Under the pieces are notes generated by a model. It saw only the letters and a list, made by a program, of their open reading frames with translations. It did not search any database and was not told the origin of the DNA. A DNA stretch of 16,601 nucleotides, taken from NCBI GenBank assembly GCA_008933045.1, contig WBXJ01000037.1:1-16601 (forward strand). The letters are read 5' to 3'. How positions within the stretch are numbered: position 1 is the stretch's first letter; the number at the start of each line of letters is the position of its first letter. Source of the DNA: Verrucomicrobiota bacterium (GTDB lineage Bacteria; Verrucomicrobiota; Verrucomicrobiia; Limisphaerales; SXQI01). Below, piece by piece: positions 1 to 6,584 of the stretch. The position numbers and the translations under genes were made by a program.

Positions 1-132
1 AGCCAGGAAGTGGCGAAGGCGTTTGCCGAAAGTGAGTTTGAGAAATACCGGATCGTGCAGGATCGGCTTTTTGAATCCGACTTTGACAAGCACATCAAGA
101 AAGCCCTGGAGGGCGGGAAGGACCAGCCATGA
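1..132 (+). CDS. RhuM-family protein, C-terminal fragment (5' end outside window)
   Basis: The frame is open from the first base and ends in TGA at 130-132, giving the last 43 residues of a longer protein. The segment around EFEKYRIVQDRLFESDFDKH resembles the conserved C-terminus of RhuM-family proteins, where an E-K-Y/F-R-x-I/V-Q-D run is followed by a SDFD motif. RhuM-like proteins are often found inside type I restriction-modification loci, which fits the neighbouring hsdR and hsdS remnant. Their molecular function is not established. The stop overlaps the next start as ATGA (129-132), an arrangement typical of genes translated together. The N-terminal domain cannot be seen, so the family call rests on the tail and the context only. 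Confidence 0.65.
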   Translation, partial: SQEVAKAFAESEFEKYRIVQDRLFESDFDKHIKKALEGGKDQP

Positions 133-215
133 ACGAAGCCGAGACCAGAGCCGAGCACATTGATCCCGCGTTGAAGAAGTCGCTGCTGCACCAAGCCTTC
201 ACCGGAGAACTGTAA
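129..215 (+). pseudogene. Chimeric 28-codon ORF: hsdR 5' end joined to hsdS 3' end
   Basis: ATG at 129 opens a 28-residue frame ending in TAA at 213-215. Its first 16 residues (MNEAETRAEHIDPALK) are identical to the start of the HsdR encoded at 1032. The next 12 (KSLLHQAFTGEL) match the usual extreme C-terminus of type I specificity subunits (HsdS), commonly of the form LLxQAFxGxL. The join lies at 176/177, exactly where the 47-bp direct repeat ends. The frame is kept across the join, so a short peptide could be made, coupled to the upstream gene by the ATGA overlap. A function is unlikely. I read it as a recombination scar that shows how the present gene order arose. Confidence 0.75.
130..176 (+). 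repeat. 47-bp direct repeat, copy 1 (start of hsdR)
   Basis: Bases 130-176 are identical to 1033-1079, exactly 903 bases downstream. The match ends precisely where the sequence changes from hsdR-like to hsdS-like. Copy 1 follows the RhuM-family gene with an ATGA overlap, which looks like a native hsdR start. Confidence 0.95.
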
Positions 216-216
216 A

Positions 217-270
217 ATGAATGCCGCATTTACCAAATCCAAGCGGTTGGCTATGCTGGCGGCCACGTAA
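217..270 (+). other. Short 17-codon ORF between hsdS remnant and HEPN gene
   Basis: ATG at 217, one base after the hsdS-remnant stop, opens a 17-codon frame (MNAAFTKSKRLAMLAAT) ending in TAA at 268-270. It has no recognisable domain. It may be the truncated beginning of a gene that once followed hsdS, a leader peptide, or chance. The interval from 216 to the HEPN start at 286 shows no other signal I can support. Confidence 0.2.
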
Positions 271-285
271 CCAGAATAATCCACC

Positions 286-699
286 ATGAAGAACCAAGAC
301 ATCCGCTGGAAACAGCGTCTGGAAAATTATTCGAAAGCGCTGAAGCAGTTGACGCGGTTCATTGAGCGGGGGGAGCTAAACGAGTTTGAGGAACAAGGGC
401 TGATCCAGAGCTTTGAATACACCTACGAGCTGGCTTGGAACACGCTGAAGGATTTGTTCGAGGATCAGGGGGAAACTAACCTTACCGGCAGCCGCGACGT
501 TTTCCGACTGGCTTTCCGGCGCGGGTTGGTCGAAAACGGCGAGGCGTGGATGGATATGATCAAAAGTCGGGGTCTCACCGTTCACACTTATAACGAGAAA
601 ATCGCCGAGAGCATCGCCACGAGCATACGCCAATCGTATTACCCTGAATTTATTAAGTTGGAGGCGCGATTGAAAAGTTTGAGCAAGGAAGTGAGATGA
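286..699 (+). CDS. HEPN-domain nucleotidyltransferase substrate-binding protein (HI0074/HepT-like putative toxin)
   Basis: This 137-residue helical protein resembles the HI0074-type nucleotidyltransferase substrate-binding family, a branch of the HEPN fold. The segment EYTYELAWNTLKDL at about 44-57 is characteristic. The HEPN catalytic signature Rx4-6H is present as R95-GLTV-H100, and Y102 follows, so the full RX4HXY pattern of HepT toxins is seen. In characterised HepT/MntA pairs the HEPN protein is an RNase toxin, and the MNT partner silences it by adding AMP to the tyrosine. The same roles here are inferred. Its stop overlaps the start of the nucleotidyltransferase gene as ATGA (696-699), so the two are probably translated together. 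The pair sits between an hsdS remnant and hsdR, a common place for such modules in defence loci. Confidence 0.85.
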   Translation: MKNQDIRWKQRLENYSKALKQLTRFIERGELNEFEEQGLIQSFEYTYELAWNTLKDLFEDQGETNLTGSRDVFRLAFRRGLVENGEAWMDMIKSRGLTVHTYNEKIAESIATSIRQSYYPEFIKLEARLKSLSKEVR

Positions 700-1028
700 A
701 CGCCGCCCGCTTTGGCCTAACCGAGCAGACGATTGAAAAGATTGGCGGCGTGCTAGCACAGCATCCGCAGGTGGAGAAGGCGGTTTTATATGGCTCGCGG
801 GCCAAGGGTAATTTCAAGAACGGTTCGGACATTGATCTGACGATTCAAGGCAACGGGTTGGGCTACGATGAATTGCTAAAAATCATCGGCGAGTTGGATG
901 ATTTGCTTCTGCCTTACATGATCGACCTTTCAATTTTGCACCAGTTGACGGACCAGGATTTGATTGAGCACATCCAGCGCGTGGGAAAAGTTTTTTACGA
1001 GCGAACACCGGTGGCCGCAAAACCTTGA
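696..1028 (+). CDS. MNT-type minimal nucleotidyltransferase (MntA-like putative antitoxin)
   Basis: This 110-residue protein has the minimal nucleotidyltransferase fold of the pol-beta superfamily. The active-site pattern GSx10DxD is complete: G33-S34 (in LYGSRAKG) and D45/D47 (in GSDIDL). A third acidic residue, D77 (in YMIDLSI), is placed as expected. In the related MntA proteins this domain transfers AMP from ATP to a tyrosine of the HEPN partner and so neutralises the toxin. That chemistry is inferred from family and neighbour. The start ATG overlaps the HEPN stop by four bases. The stop (1026-1028) lies three bases before the GTG start of hsdR, so the pair is probably co-transcribed with the restriction subunit. 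Confidence 0.88.
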   Translation: MNAARFGLTEQTIEKIGGVLAQHPQVEKAVLYGSRAKGNFKNGSDIDLTIQGNGLGYDELLKIIGELDDLLLPYMIDLSILHQLTDQDLIEHIQRVGKVFYERTPVAAKP

Positions 1029-1031
1029 TTT

Positions 1032-3425
1032 GTGAACGAAGCCGAGACCAGAGCCGAGCACATTGATCCCGCGTTGAAGGCGGCGGGCTGGGGTGTCGTC
1101 GAGGGCAGCAAAATCCTGCGCGAATATCACATCACGCCGGGCCGCATCGAGGGTCACGGCAAACGCGGCAAGGCGCTCACCGCCGATTACGTGCTGGTCT
1201 ATCGCAACCGCAAGCTGGCCGTGAACGAGGCCAAGGCGTGGGACAAACCGCTGACGGAAGGCGTGGGTCAGGCCAAGGATTACGCGGGCAAGATGGCGGT
1301 GCGCTTTGCCTACGCCACGAACGGCCAGGGGATTTACCAGGTGGATATGTCCCATGCCTCCCATTCCTCCCATCCAGCCGAGGGCGAAATCACCCGCTAT
1401 CCCACACCGGACGAACTCTGGGCCATGACCTTCGCCGAGGCGGATGCGTGGCGGAACCGCTTCGCCGCCGTGCCGTTCGAGGACAAGGGCGGCTCGCATC
1501 CCAGCCGGTATTATCAGGACATCGCCGTCGAGCGCGTGATGCAGGTCATCGCCGAGAACAAGCCGCGCATCCTACTTACCCTTGCCACCGGCACGGGCAA
1601 GACGTTCATTGCGTTTCAGATTGGGTGGAAACTGTTTCACAGCCGCTGGAACCTGAGCGGCGAACCGACTCGGCGGCCGCGGATTCTGTTTCTGGCGGAT
1701 CGCAACATACTGGCAGATCAGGCCTACAATGCCTTCTCCGCTTTCCCCGAGGACGCGCTGGTGCGGATCGAGCCGGCGGACATCCGCAAGAAAGGGAAAG
1801 TGCCGAAGAACGGCAGCCTGTTCTTCACCATCTTCCAGACCTTCATGAGCGGGCCGAAGAAGGACGGCCAGCCATCGCCTTATTTCGGGGAGTATCCGCC
1901 GGACTTCTTCGATTTCATCGTCATTGATGAGTGCCATCGCGGCGGCGCGAACGACGAAAGCAACTGGCGCGACATCCTCGACTACTTCGCGCCCGCCGTG
2001 CAACTCGGTCTCACCGCCACGCCCAAGCGCAAGGACAACGTGGACACCTACGCCTACTTCGGCGAGCCGGTCTATATCTACTCGCTCAAGGAAGGCATCA
2101 ACGACGGTTTCCTCACGCCGTTCAAGGTGAAGCAGATTCAGACGACGATTGATTACTACGTTTACACCTCTGACGACGCGGTAGTGGAGGGCGAGATTGA
2201 GGCGGGCAAACTTTACGAGGAAGGGGACTTCAACCGCAGCATCGAGATTCGCGAACGCGAAAAGAAGCGCGTGGAAATCTTCCTGTCGCAGATCAACCAG
2301 AACGAAAAGACGCTGGTGTTCTGCGCGAACCAAGCTCACGCGCTGCTCGTGCGCGATCTGATCAACCAACTCAAGACAAGTAAGGATCCGAACTATTGCC
2401 AGCGAGTTACCGCAGACGACGGCGCGATCGGCGACCAACACTTGCGGGATTTTCAAGACAATGAGAAAGCGATCCCCACGATTCTGACGACGTCGCAAAA
2501 ACTTTCGACGGGCGTGGACGCGCGAAATATCCGCAACATTGTGCTGATGCGTCCGATCAAATCGATGATCGAATTCAAACAGATCATCGGGCGTGGCACG
2601 CGGCTTTTTGATGGAAAAGAATACTTCACGATTTACGATTTCGTGAAGGCACATCTGAACTTTCAGGATCAGGAATGGGACGGCCCGCCACAGGAGGAGG
2701 AGGCTTGTCCACGGTGTGGATCACGGCCCTGTGTGTGCGTCGCGCAGCCACCGCAGCCGTGCAAGATTTGCGAGAAAAGCCCGTGCGAATGTCCGCAGGA
2801 ACTCTGCGAAGTTTGCGGCAAAATTCAGTGCGTTTGTGGGCAGAAGAAAAAACTGAAGGTGAAGCTCGCCGATGGCAAGGAGCGCACGATCCAACACATG
2901 ATGAAGACGACCTTCTGGCATCCCGACGGCACGCCCATGTCCGCGCAGCAGTTCATCGAATCGCTGTTCGGTACACTCCCAGATTTTTTCCAGAGCGAAG
3001 TTGAATTGCGCGCCCTCTGGAGCGTGCCTGATACTCGGGAGAAATTGTTAGATGGAATGGCATCCAAAGGCTTCGGGGCGGAGCAATTAGGGGCGATGCA
3101 GAAGCTCATCGAGGCGGAGCAGAGCGATATCTTTGATGTGCTTGCCTACGTTGCTTATGCGTTGCCGCCGCTCACTCGGGCCGCAAGAGCGGATCAGGCG
3201 CGGGTCTATATCAATTCGCACTTCGCGACGAAGCAACGAGCTTTCCTTGAGTTTGTGCTGTCACAATACGTCAAGGTGGGTGTGGAAGAGTTGAATGGGG
3301 AAAAACTTACACCGTTGCTCCGGCTCAAATATCACGACTCTCTCGCTGATGCTGTGGAAGATCTGGGAAAGGCGACGGAAATTCGCGACGCGTTCGCGGG
3401 GTTTCAGAAGTCACTGTATCAGTGA
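1032..3425 (+). CDS. hsdR: Type I restriction enzyme, R (endonuclease/translocase) subunit
   Basis: This 797-residue subunit would cut and translocate unmodified DNA in a HsdR-HsdM-HsdS complex. The N-terminal PD-(D/E)xK nuclease shows D52 and E66-x-K68 (in NEAK). The superfamily 2 helicase motifs follow in order: Walker A ATGTGKT (185-191), DECH (299-302), TAT (328-330), a TGVDARN region near 493-499, and motif VI QIIGRGTRL (517-525). After the helicase comes an unusual cysteine-rich stretch (559-602) with three CxxCx4CxC units, then a C-terminal helical domain. The GTG start is chosen because it lies in the repeat that also carries an ATG-start copy at 129, and MNEAETRAE is the usual N-terminus of the family. 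No clear ribosome binding site is visible, so reinitiation after the nucleotidyltransferase stop three bases upstream is plausible. The cognate hsdM and an intact hsdS are not in the window. Confidence 0.95.
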   Translation: MNEAETRAEHIDPALKAAGWGVVEGSKILREYHITPGRIEGHGKRGKALTADYVLVYRNRKLAVNEAKAWDKPLTEGVGQAKDYAGKMAVRFAYATNGQGIYQVDMSHASHSSHPAEGEITRYPTPDELWAMTFAEADAWRNRFAAVPFEDKGGSHPSRYYQDIAVERVMQVIAENKPRILLTLATGTGKTFIAFQIGWKLFHSRWNLSGEPTRRPRILFLADRNILADQAYNAFSAFPEDALVRIEPADIRKKGKVPKNGSLFFTIFQTFMSGPKKDGQPSPYFGEYPPDFFDFIVIDECHRGGANDESNWRDILDYFAPAVQLGLTATPKRKDNVDTYAYFGEPVYIYSLKEGINDGFLTPFKVKQIQTTIDYYVYTSDDAVVEGEIEAGKLYEEGDFNRSIEIREREKKRVEIFLSQINQNEKTLVFCANQAHALLVRDLINQLKTSKDPNYCQRVTADDGAIGDQHLRDFQDNEKAIPTILTTSQKLSTGVDARNIRNIVLMRPIKSMIEFKQIIGRGTRLFDGKEYFTIYDFVKAHLNFQDQEWDGPPQEEEACPRCGSRPCVCVAQPPQPCKICEKSPCECPQELCEVCGKIQCVCGQKKKLKVKLADGKERTIQHMMKTTFWHPDGTPMSAQQFIESLFGTLPDFFQSEVELRALWSVPDTREKLLDGMASKGFGAEQLGAMQKLIEAEQSDIFDVLAYVAYALPPLTRAARADQARVYINSHFATKQRAFLEFVLSQYVKVGVEELNGEKLTPLLRLKYHDSLADAVEDLGKATEIRDAFAGFQKSLYQ
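1033..1079 (+). repeat. 47-bp direct repeat, copy 2 (start of functional hsdR)
   Basis: Identical to 130-176. It covers the first 16 codons of the intact hsdR apart from the first base of the start codon, which is G here and A in copy 1. Beyond 1079 the frame continues into the normal nuclease domain. Confidence 0.95.
1350..1376 (+). repeat. Three tandem 9-bp units inside hsdR
   Basis: The units TCCCATGCC, TCCCATTCC and TCCCATCCA follow each other in frame and encode the serine/histidine-rich run SHASHSSHP, at about residues 107-115. They lie in a loop between the nuclease domain and the conserved RYPTPDELW segment, so a small in-frame expansion would be tolerated. Confidence 0.6.
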
Positions 3426-3429
3426 CCCA

Positions 3430-4062
3430 CTATTGATCGGAGATTTTTTGCAGGTCTGCAGCTGTCCAAGCTTCGGATTGATCCTTGGTGTCGCCACGGA
3501 CTTGTTTGACGGAGTCTACGCTGACAGGCGCGGCTTTGTTCCCCCATTCGTTGCGGATATAGGTGAGGACGGAAGCAATCTCTGAGTCGGTGAGGACATC
3601 GCGCCAAGGCACCATGGCATTGTTCCAATCCGTGCCGCTGACGGAGATCGGGCCTTGCAATCCGTTGAGGACAATGCGTGCTATCCGGTCAGCCTTGGGA
3701 GCCAGAACCCATTCGGAACCGGCCAATGGCGGAAATTGTCCAGCCACACCGGCACCATTGGGTTGATGGCAAGGAACGCAGGTGCGCCCGTAAATTTCTT
3801 TACCCTCAAGGAATATTTTATCCCCATCGCTCTTGGGCCGCAGTGCCTCAAGTTGTTGGACGGAATGATACGCTCCGTAAACCTTGGAGTTAAAACCGCC
3901 GGCGTTGGAGGTCAGGAATAAACCCGCCCATAACATGAGGAGACCGAGCGCGACGAAAAAAATCACCGGCACAGGTGTTTTTCCGGGCAATGGCTCGGTG
4001 TCGTCAGACGGTTTCAAGTCTTGAGGGCGAGTAGGGGAATTTTTGTCGCGTTTGGGCTTCAT
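3430..4062 (-). CDS. Membrane-anchored monoheme cytochrome c (CcoP-like position)
   Basis: This 210-residue protein has a proline- and charge-rich N-terminus, one membrane span (about 31-51) and a periplasmic class I cytochrome c domain. The heme site is CVPCH (95-99), and M150 (in NNAMVPW) is the likely sixth ligand. Canonical CcoP of cbb3 oxidases carries two hemes c; only one CxxCH is present here, so the CcoP label is by position only. The ATG overlaps the stop of the upstream cytochrome gene (ATGA, 4062-4059), so the two are probably translated together. It is the last gene of the operon. It stops in TAG four bases from the hsdR stop on the other strand, and no terminator hairpin is visible between them. 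Confidence 0.82.
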   Translation of the reverse strand: MKPKRDKNSPTRPQDLKPSDDTEPLPGKTPVPVIFFVALGLLMLWAGLFLTSNAGGFNSKVYGAYHSVQQLEALRPKSDGDKIFLEGKEIYGRTCVPCHQPNGAGVAGQFPPLAGSEWVLAPKADRIARIVLNGLQGPISVSGTDWNNAMVPWRDVLTDSEIASVLTYIRNEWGNKAAPVSVDSVKQVRGDTKDQSEAWTAADLQKISDQ

Positions 4063-4733
4063 TTGACGGCAGGTGCGATGACCTCAACTGCTTGAGCTAC
4101 CCCGTTGGTGGGCGGCTTGGGGATGGGGGCTTCGTAAAGCGAAACATCGGCACGAAGGCTGAACAGATAGGCGAGGAGGGAATAAGCTTGGGAGGTGGGC
4201 ACAATTTCGAACCCTGCAGGAGGTGCAAACTTGCCTGACAACGCCAAGGCATCCGGAGAAGGATGAGGACCCAGTTTGCGTTGCTGAAATAGGTAAGGAT
4301 AAGGAGGCATTACCGAACCTTTGACAAGCGCACGGGGTGCGTAGAGATGCAGAAGCTGAGATTTTAAGTCAGGAGAGCGTGTGCCAAAATTGGCCAGATC
4401 GGGGCCGACTCGCACTTGACCCAGTTGGGGTGGGTTATCGAATAAATAGTCCTGAGGCACGGTGAGGCGTTGGCCCCATCCCCTCGCCTTGTCGGAACCG
4501 TCCTTCGCATCCCGCGCTTGCTGGGTATGGCAAACCACACAGCCGTTGGCGCGATAGATTTCGGCACCTTGTTGCGCGAGACCAGGTCGATCCCCGGGGT
4601 AAAGTTGAACCACGCCATCCAGTTTGACAGGGGCTTGTCGTCCCAAGTCCAGGGTCGGCTTGAAAACAAATCCGTACCATGACAAAGCCATGGTGAAAAA
4701 TATACCGACAAAAATGAAGGGACCCTGATTCAT
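4059..4733 (-). CDS. FixO/CcoO-like monoheme cytochrome c subunit
   Basis: This 224-residue protein has an N-terminal membrane anchor (about 5-24) and a cytochrome c domain. The heme site is CVVCH (65-69), followed by a diverged but recognisable FixO pattern: TVPQDYLFDNPP (91-102), VGPDLANFGTR (109-119) and MPPYPYLF (142-149), with M142 the likely axial ligand. In cbb3 oxidases this subunit carries electrons toward the catalytic subunit. The frame could be extended upstream to 4778, but I start at ATG 4733: it overlaps the preceding stop as ATGA, a GGGAGGT ribosome binding site lies just upstream, and the FixO anchor begins here. The next gene overlaps by four bases. Its natural partner, the CcoN-like protein, lacks heme ligands, so the electron acceptor is unclear. 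Confidence 0.88.
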   Translation of the reverse strand: MNQGPFIFVGIFFTMALSWYGFVFKPTLDLGRQAPVKLDGVVQLYPGDRPGLAQQGAEIYRANGCVVCHTQQARDAKDGSDKARGWGQRLTVPQDYLFDNPPQLGQVRVGPDLANFGTRSPDLKSQLLHLYAPRALVKGSVMPPYPYLFQQRKLGPHPSPDALALSGKFAPPAGFEIVPTSQAYSLLAYLFSLRADVSLYEAPIPKPPTNGVAQAVEVIAPAVK

Positions 4734-6190
4734 CGCGCACCTCCCTTGTTGACAGCAAACCAAGCAGCGGGTTGACAACAGTTCATCAAACTACGACCGC
4801 ACAAGGCTAATAAATGGAGGAGCAAAAGAGCTTGGGCTAAAGCAAACAGTAGAATGCCAATGGTGGTCATCGCCACAAATGGGAATGCGCGTTTGGAAGC
4901 ATCAACGAACGGGATAGCCGCGTCGTTCAACCCCTGACCCTGTATCCAACCGCCGAGCAAAAGGGGCAAGGTCATGAACACAACGCCGATAATGGTGAGT
5001 AAGCAATGCGGTTTGAGTATTTTCCGAATAGGCCACTCCGTTTGCGTGAGCTTGGGAGCAACGACAGCCACGGAACCTAATAAAATCAGGCCAATGAAAC
5101 CGTACTCGAGCATTTGGACCAATCCGGTCTGTAACCAAGTAAATCCTACGATGGTGTTATTCGCGGGAAACGCTGCCCACGCTGCGAAGATTCCGTAGAG
5201 TGCGAGGAAAGGAATTGCGATGCGGAAATAGAGTAAACCGAAATCCTCTTTGGTGTTGCTACGAGTGCAGTGCAATGTCTGGATCCAATTCCAGGAATGC
5301 GCTGCAATCGGAACGAGACACAACACGCTCGAAACGACGCTCATGCTGATCACCCAACGCGGGACGGCATAGGTTGCAGCGAAGCCACCGAATGGCGCGA
5401 AGATGAGGAGACTCCAGAATCCAAAAATCGCCAGGCCTCGGCTCGCGAGGGGTTGATGCGAGAGCTTAGGAATAAAATAGTAGGAAGCGCCGAGTGCCAG
5501 ACTGAGAAGGACAATCGAGACAAAGTTCTGACCATACCAACCCGCGATCACGGGGACGGCGGAGGCTCTGAGAAACCCTGTGTGCAATAAGTAGGAGGCA
5601 GTGGCGTAGATCCACGGAAACCAAAACAGCGACGCGAGAATAAACCACATCGAAGGGTAAAGATCGCGAGCTGTGCGCGCCTTGAAGGTCAGGAGTGCGA
5701 CAATTCCAATCAGTCCGTAGCCCACAAAGAGAGGCGTGACCGAGGAGATAGGCATCTCAAAACGATTCAACCCGGTCCAGTTTCCAGCAAGAATATTGAG
5801 GAGACCTGTCAGAATTCCGACGTTCCACAACAGTGCGCCGACCGTGAGAATAAAGGGGGCCACAACCTTGGCACGTCCAAGGCGACTGACAATCCACAGC
5901 GCAATACCCAGACCCACCTGAGCTGCGAATCCGTAGAGAAAAAGAGCGTTTTGCGCGGGAATCAATCGGCCGTAGGTCAGAGCAGGAATGCCTGAAAGGA
6001 TCGCGGGTGCATGGAGCTTTACCGAAGCGATCAACCCCAACGCACTCCCCAAGCAGAGCCAGAAAACGCCGGCCACTAACATCAGAAAAAGTGGCAGCGA
6101 ACCCGAAGCATCGACCTCAACTGTTGTAGGCGAAGCCGATGGACACTCCATTGGCGTGGGAGCAGAAGTTAAGGGGGCGGAAACACTCAT
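4730..6190 (-). CDS. CcoN-like (cbb3 oxidase subunit I-related) membrane protein lacking heme and copper ligands
   Basis: This 486-residue, about 12-helix protein is related to the catalytic subunit of cbb3 oxidases by local pattern: a helix I/II junction ending YGRLIPAQNALF (73-84), a helix VI motif WYGQNFV (218-224) with a later YYFIPKL, an AVPRW segment (275-279) and a VGFTW segment (348-352). All six expected metal-binding histidines appear to be gone. The helix II heme b ligand position is Q80, in a slightly shifted alignment. The helix VI CuB ligand is Q221. The helix VII His-His pair is replaced by FGGFA. The helix X HxH region reads GLVQMLEYG (356-364). It therefore looks catalytically dead as an oxygen or NO reductase. 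It keeps its place before the FixO-like gene, which it overlaps by ATGA, suggesting a structural or docking role. The start is an ATG 18 bases after the preceding gene; M14 is an alternative. Confidence 0.85.
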   Translation of the reverse strand: MSVSAPLTSAPTPMECPSASPTTVEVDASGSLPLFLMLVAGVFWLCLGSALGLIASVKLHAPAILSGIPALTYGRLIPAQNALFLYGFAAQVGLGIALWIVSRLGRAKVVAPFILTVGALLWNVGILTGLLNILAGNWTGLNRFEMPISSVTPLFVGYGLIGIVALLTFKARTARDLYPSMWFILASLFWFPWIYATASYLLHTGFLRASAVPVIAGWYGQNFVSIVLLSLALGASYYFIPKLSHQPLASRGLAIFGFWSLLIFAPFGGFAATYAVPRWVISMSVVSSVLCLVPIAAHSWNWIQTLHCTRSNTKEDFGLLYFRIAIPFLALYGIFAAWAAFPANNTIVGFTWLQTGLVQMLEYGFIGLILLGSVAVVAPKLTQTEWPIRKILKPHCLLTIIGVVFMTLPLLLGGWIQGQGLNDAAIPFVDASKRAFPFVAMTTIGILLFALAQALLLLHLLALCGRSLMNCCQPAAWFAVNKGGAR

Positions 6191-6208
6191 GGCTGGAACC
6201 GAAGGAGT

Positions 6209-6583
6209 TTATTCAAACTGGCTCGGCTTTTCAGGAGCCTTTGCGATAGGAACGGTCGCCTTTTCTAAACGAGCCAATAGGTTCGAGCGAATCGCGGCGG
6301 AGGTTCCCAGTTTTAATTGCATCTCGGTCGCACGAGCTATGGGCAAGCGTGTGATCCCCCTCGTTTGATCAACCCAGCCGTAATGTTCCAGTTGATCAAC
6401 AGCACTGGAACGAAGCTCCTGCAAAACCTTTTGGCGATCGATCGTGCGCTCGGCCGTGACTGCAGGCGGACGCAAATCAGCGTCCATCTTCCGCACTAAA
6501 CCGTAGCCGATCAGGAATGTGCCCACGATCGCAACACTGTAAACCGCGAGCTTGCTTGAGTTGCAACAATCGGATTGTGACAT
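6209..6583 (-). CDS. Small membrane-anchored protein of unknown function in the ACIII operon
   Basis: This 124-residue protein has a Cys-Cys pair near the N-terminus (C6, C7), one membrane span (about 12-30) and a soluble domain. The central segment LEHYGWVDQTRGITRLPI (65-82) followed by a helical A-T-E-M run resembles a short motif I associate with small proteins encoded near cytochrome oxidase genes in several phyla. I cannot name a function. A good ribosome binding site (GGAGGAG) precedes the ATG and overlaps the end of actF. The gene lies between actF and the CcoN-like gene, so a role in assembly or stability of the respiratory complex is a reasonable inference. The protein has no CxxCH and no obvious copper-binding motif. 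Confidence 0.72.
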   Translation of the reverse strand: MSQSDCCNSSKLAVYSVAIVGTFLIGYGLVRKMDADLRPPAVTAERTIDRQKVLQELRSSAVDQLEHYGWVDQTRGITRLPIARATEMQLKLGTSAAIRSNLLARLEKATVPIAKAPEKPSQFE

Positions 6584-6584
6584 A

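Noticed and set aside
130..1079. Transposon or insertion sequence bounded by the 47-bp repeats
   Set aside because: The repeats are direct, 47 bases long and made of hsdR coding sequence. There are no terminal inverted repeats and no transposase gene between them, so a recombination or duplication event fits better.
930..1499. Minus-strand open frame of 189 codons across the MNT/hsdR boundary
   Set aside because: It is antisense to two well-supported genes. Its GGMGGMGH run is only the reverse reading of the 9-bp microrepeat in hsdR.
1572..2654. Long minus-strand open frame of 360 codons opposite hsdR
   Set aside because: It lies entirely antisense to the conserved helicase core of hsdR, and its translation has the Arg/His/Val/Leu-rich look of a mirror frame with no recognisable domain.
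4364..4758. Two further minus-strand frames overlapping the FixO-like gene
   Set aside because: They are out-of-frame readings of the cytochrome gene, without a heme motif or membrane anchor pattern of their own.
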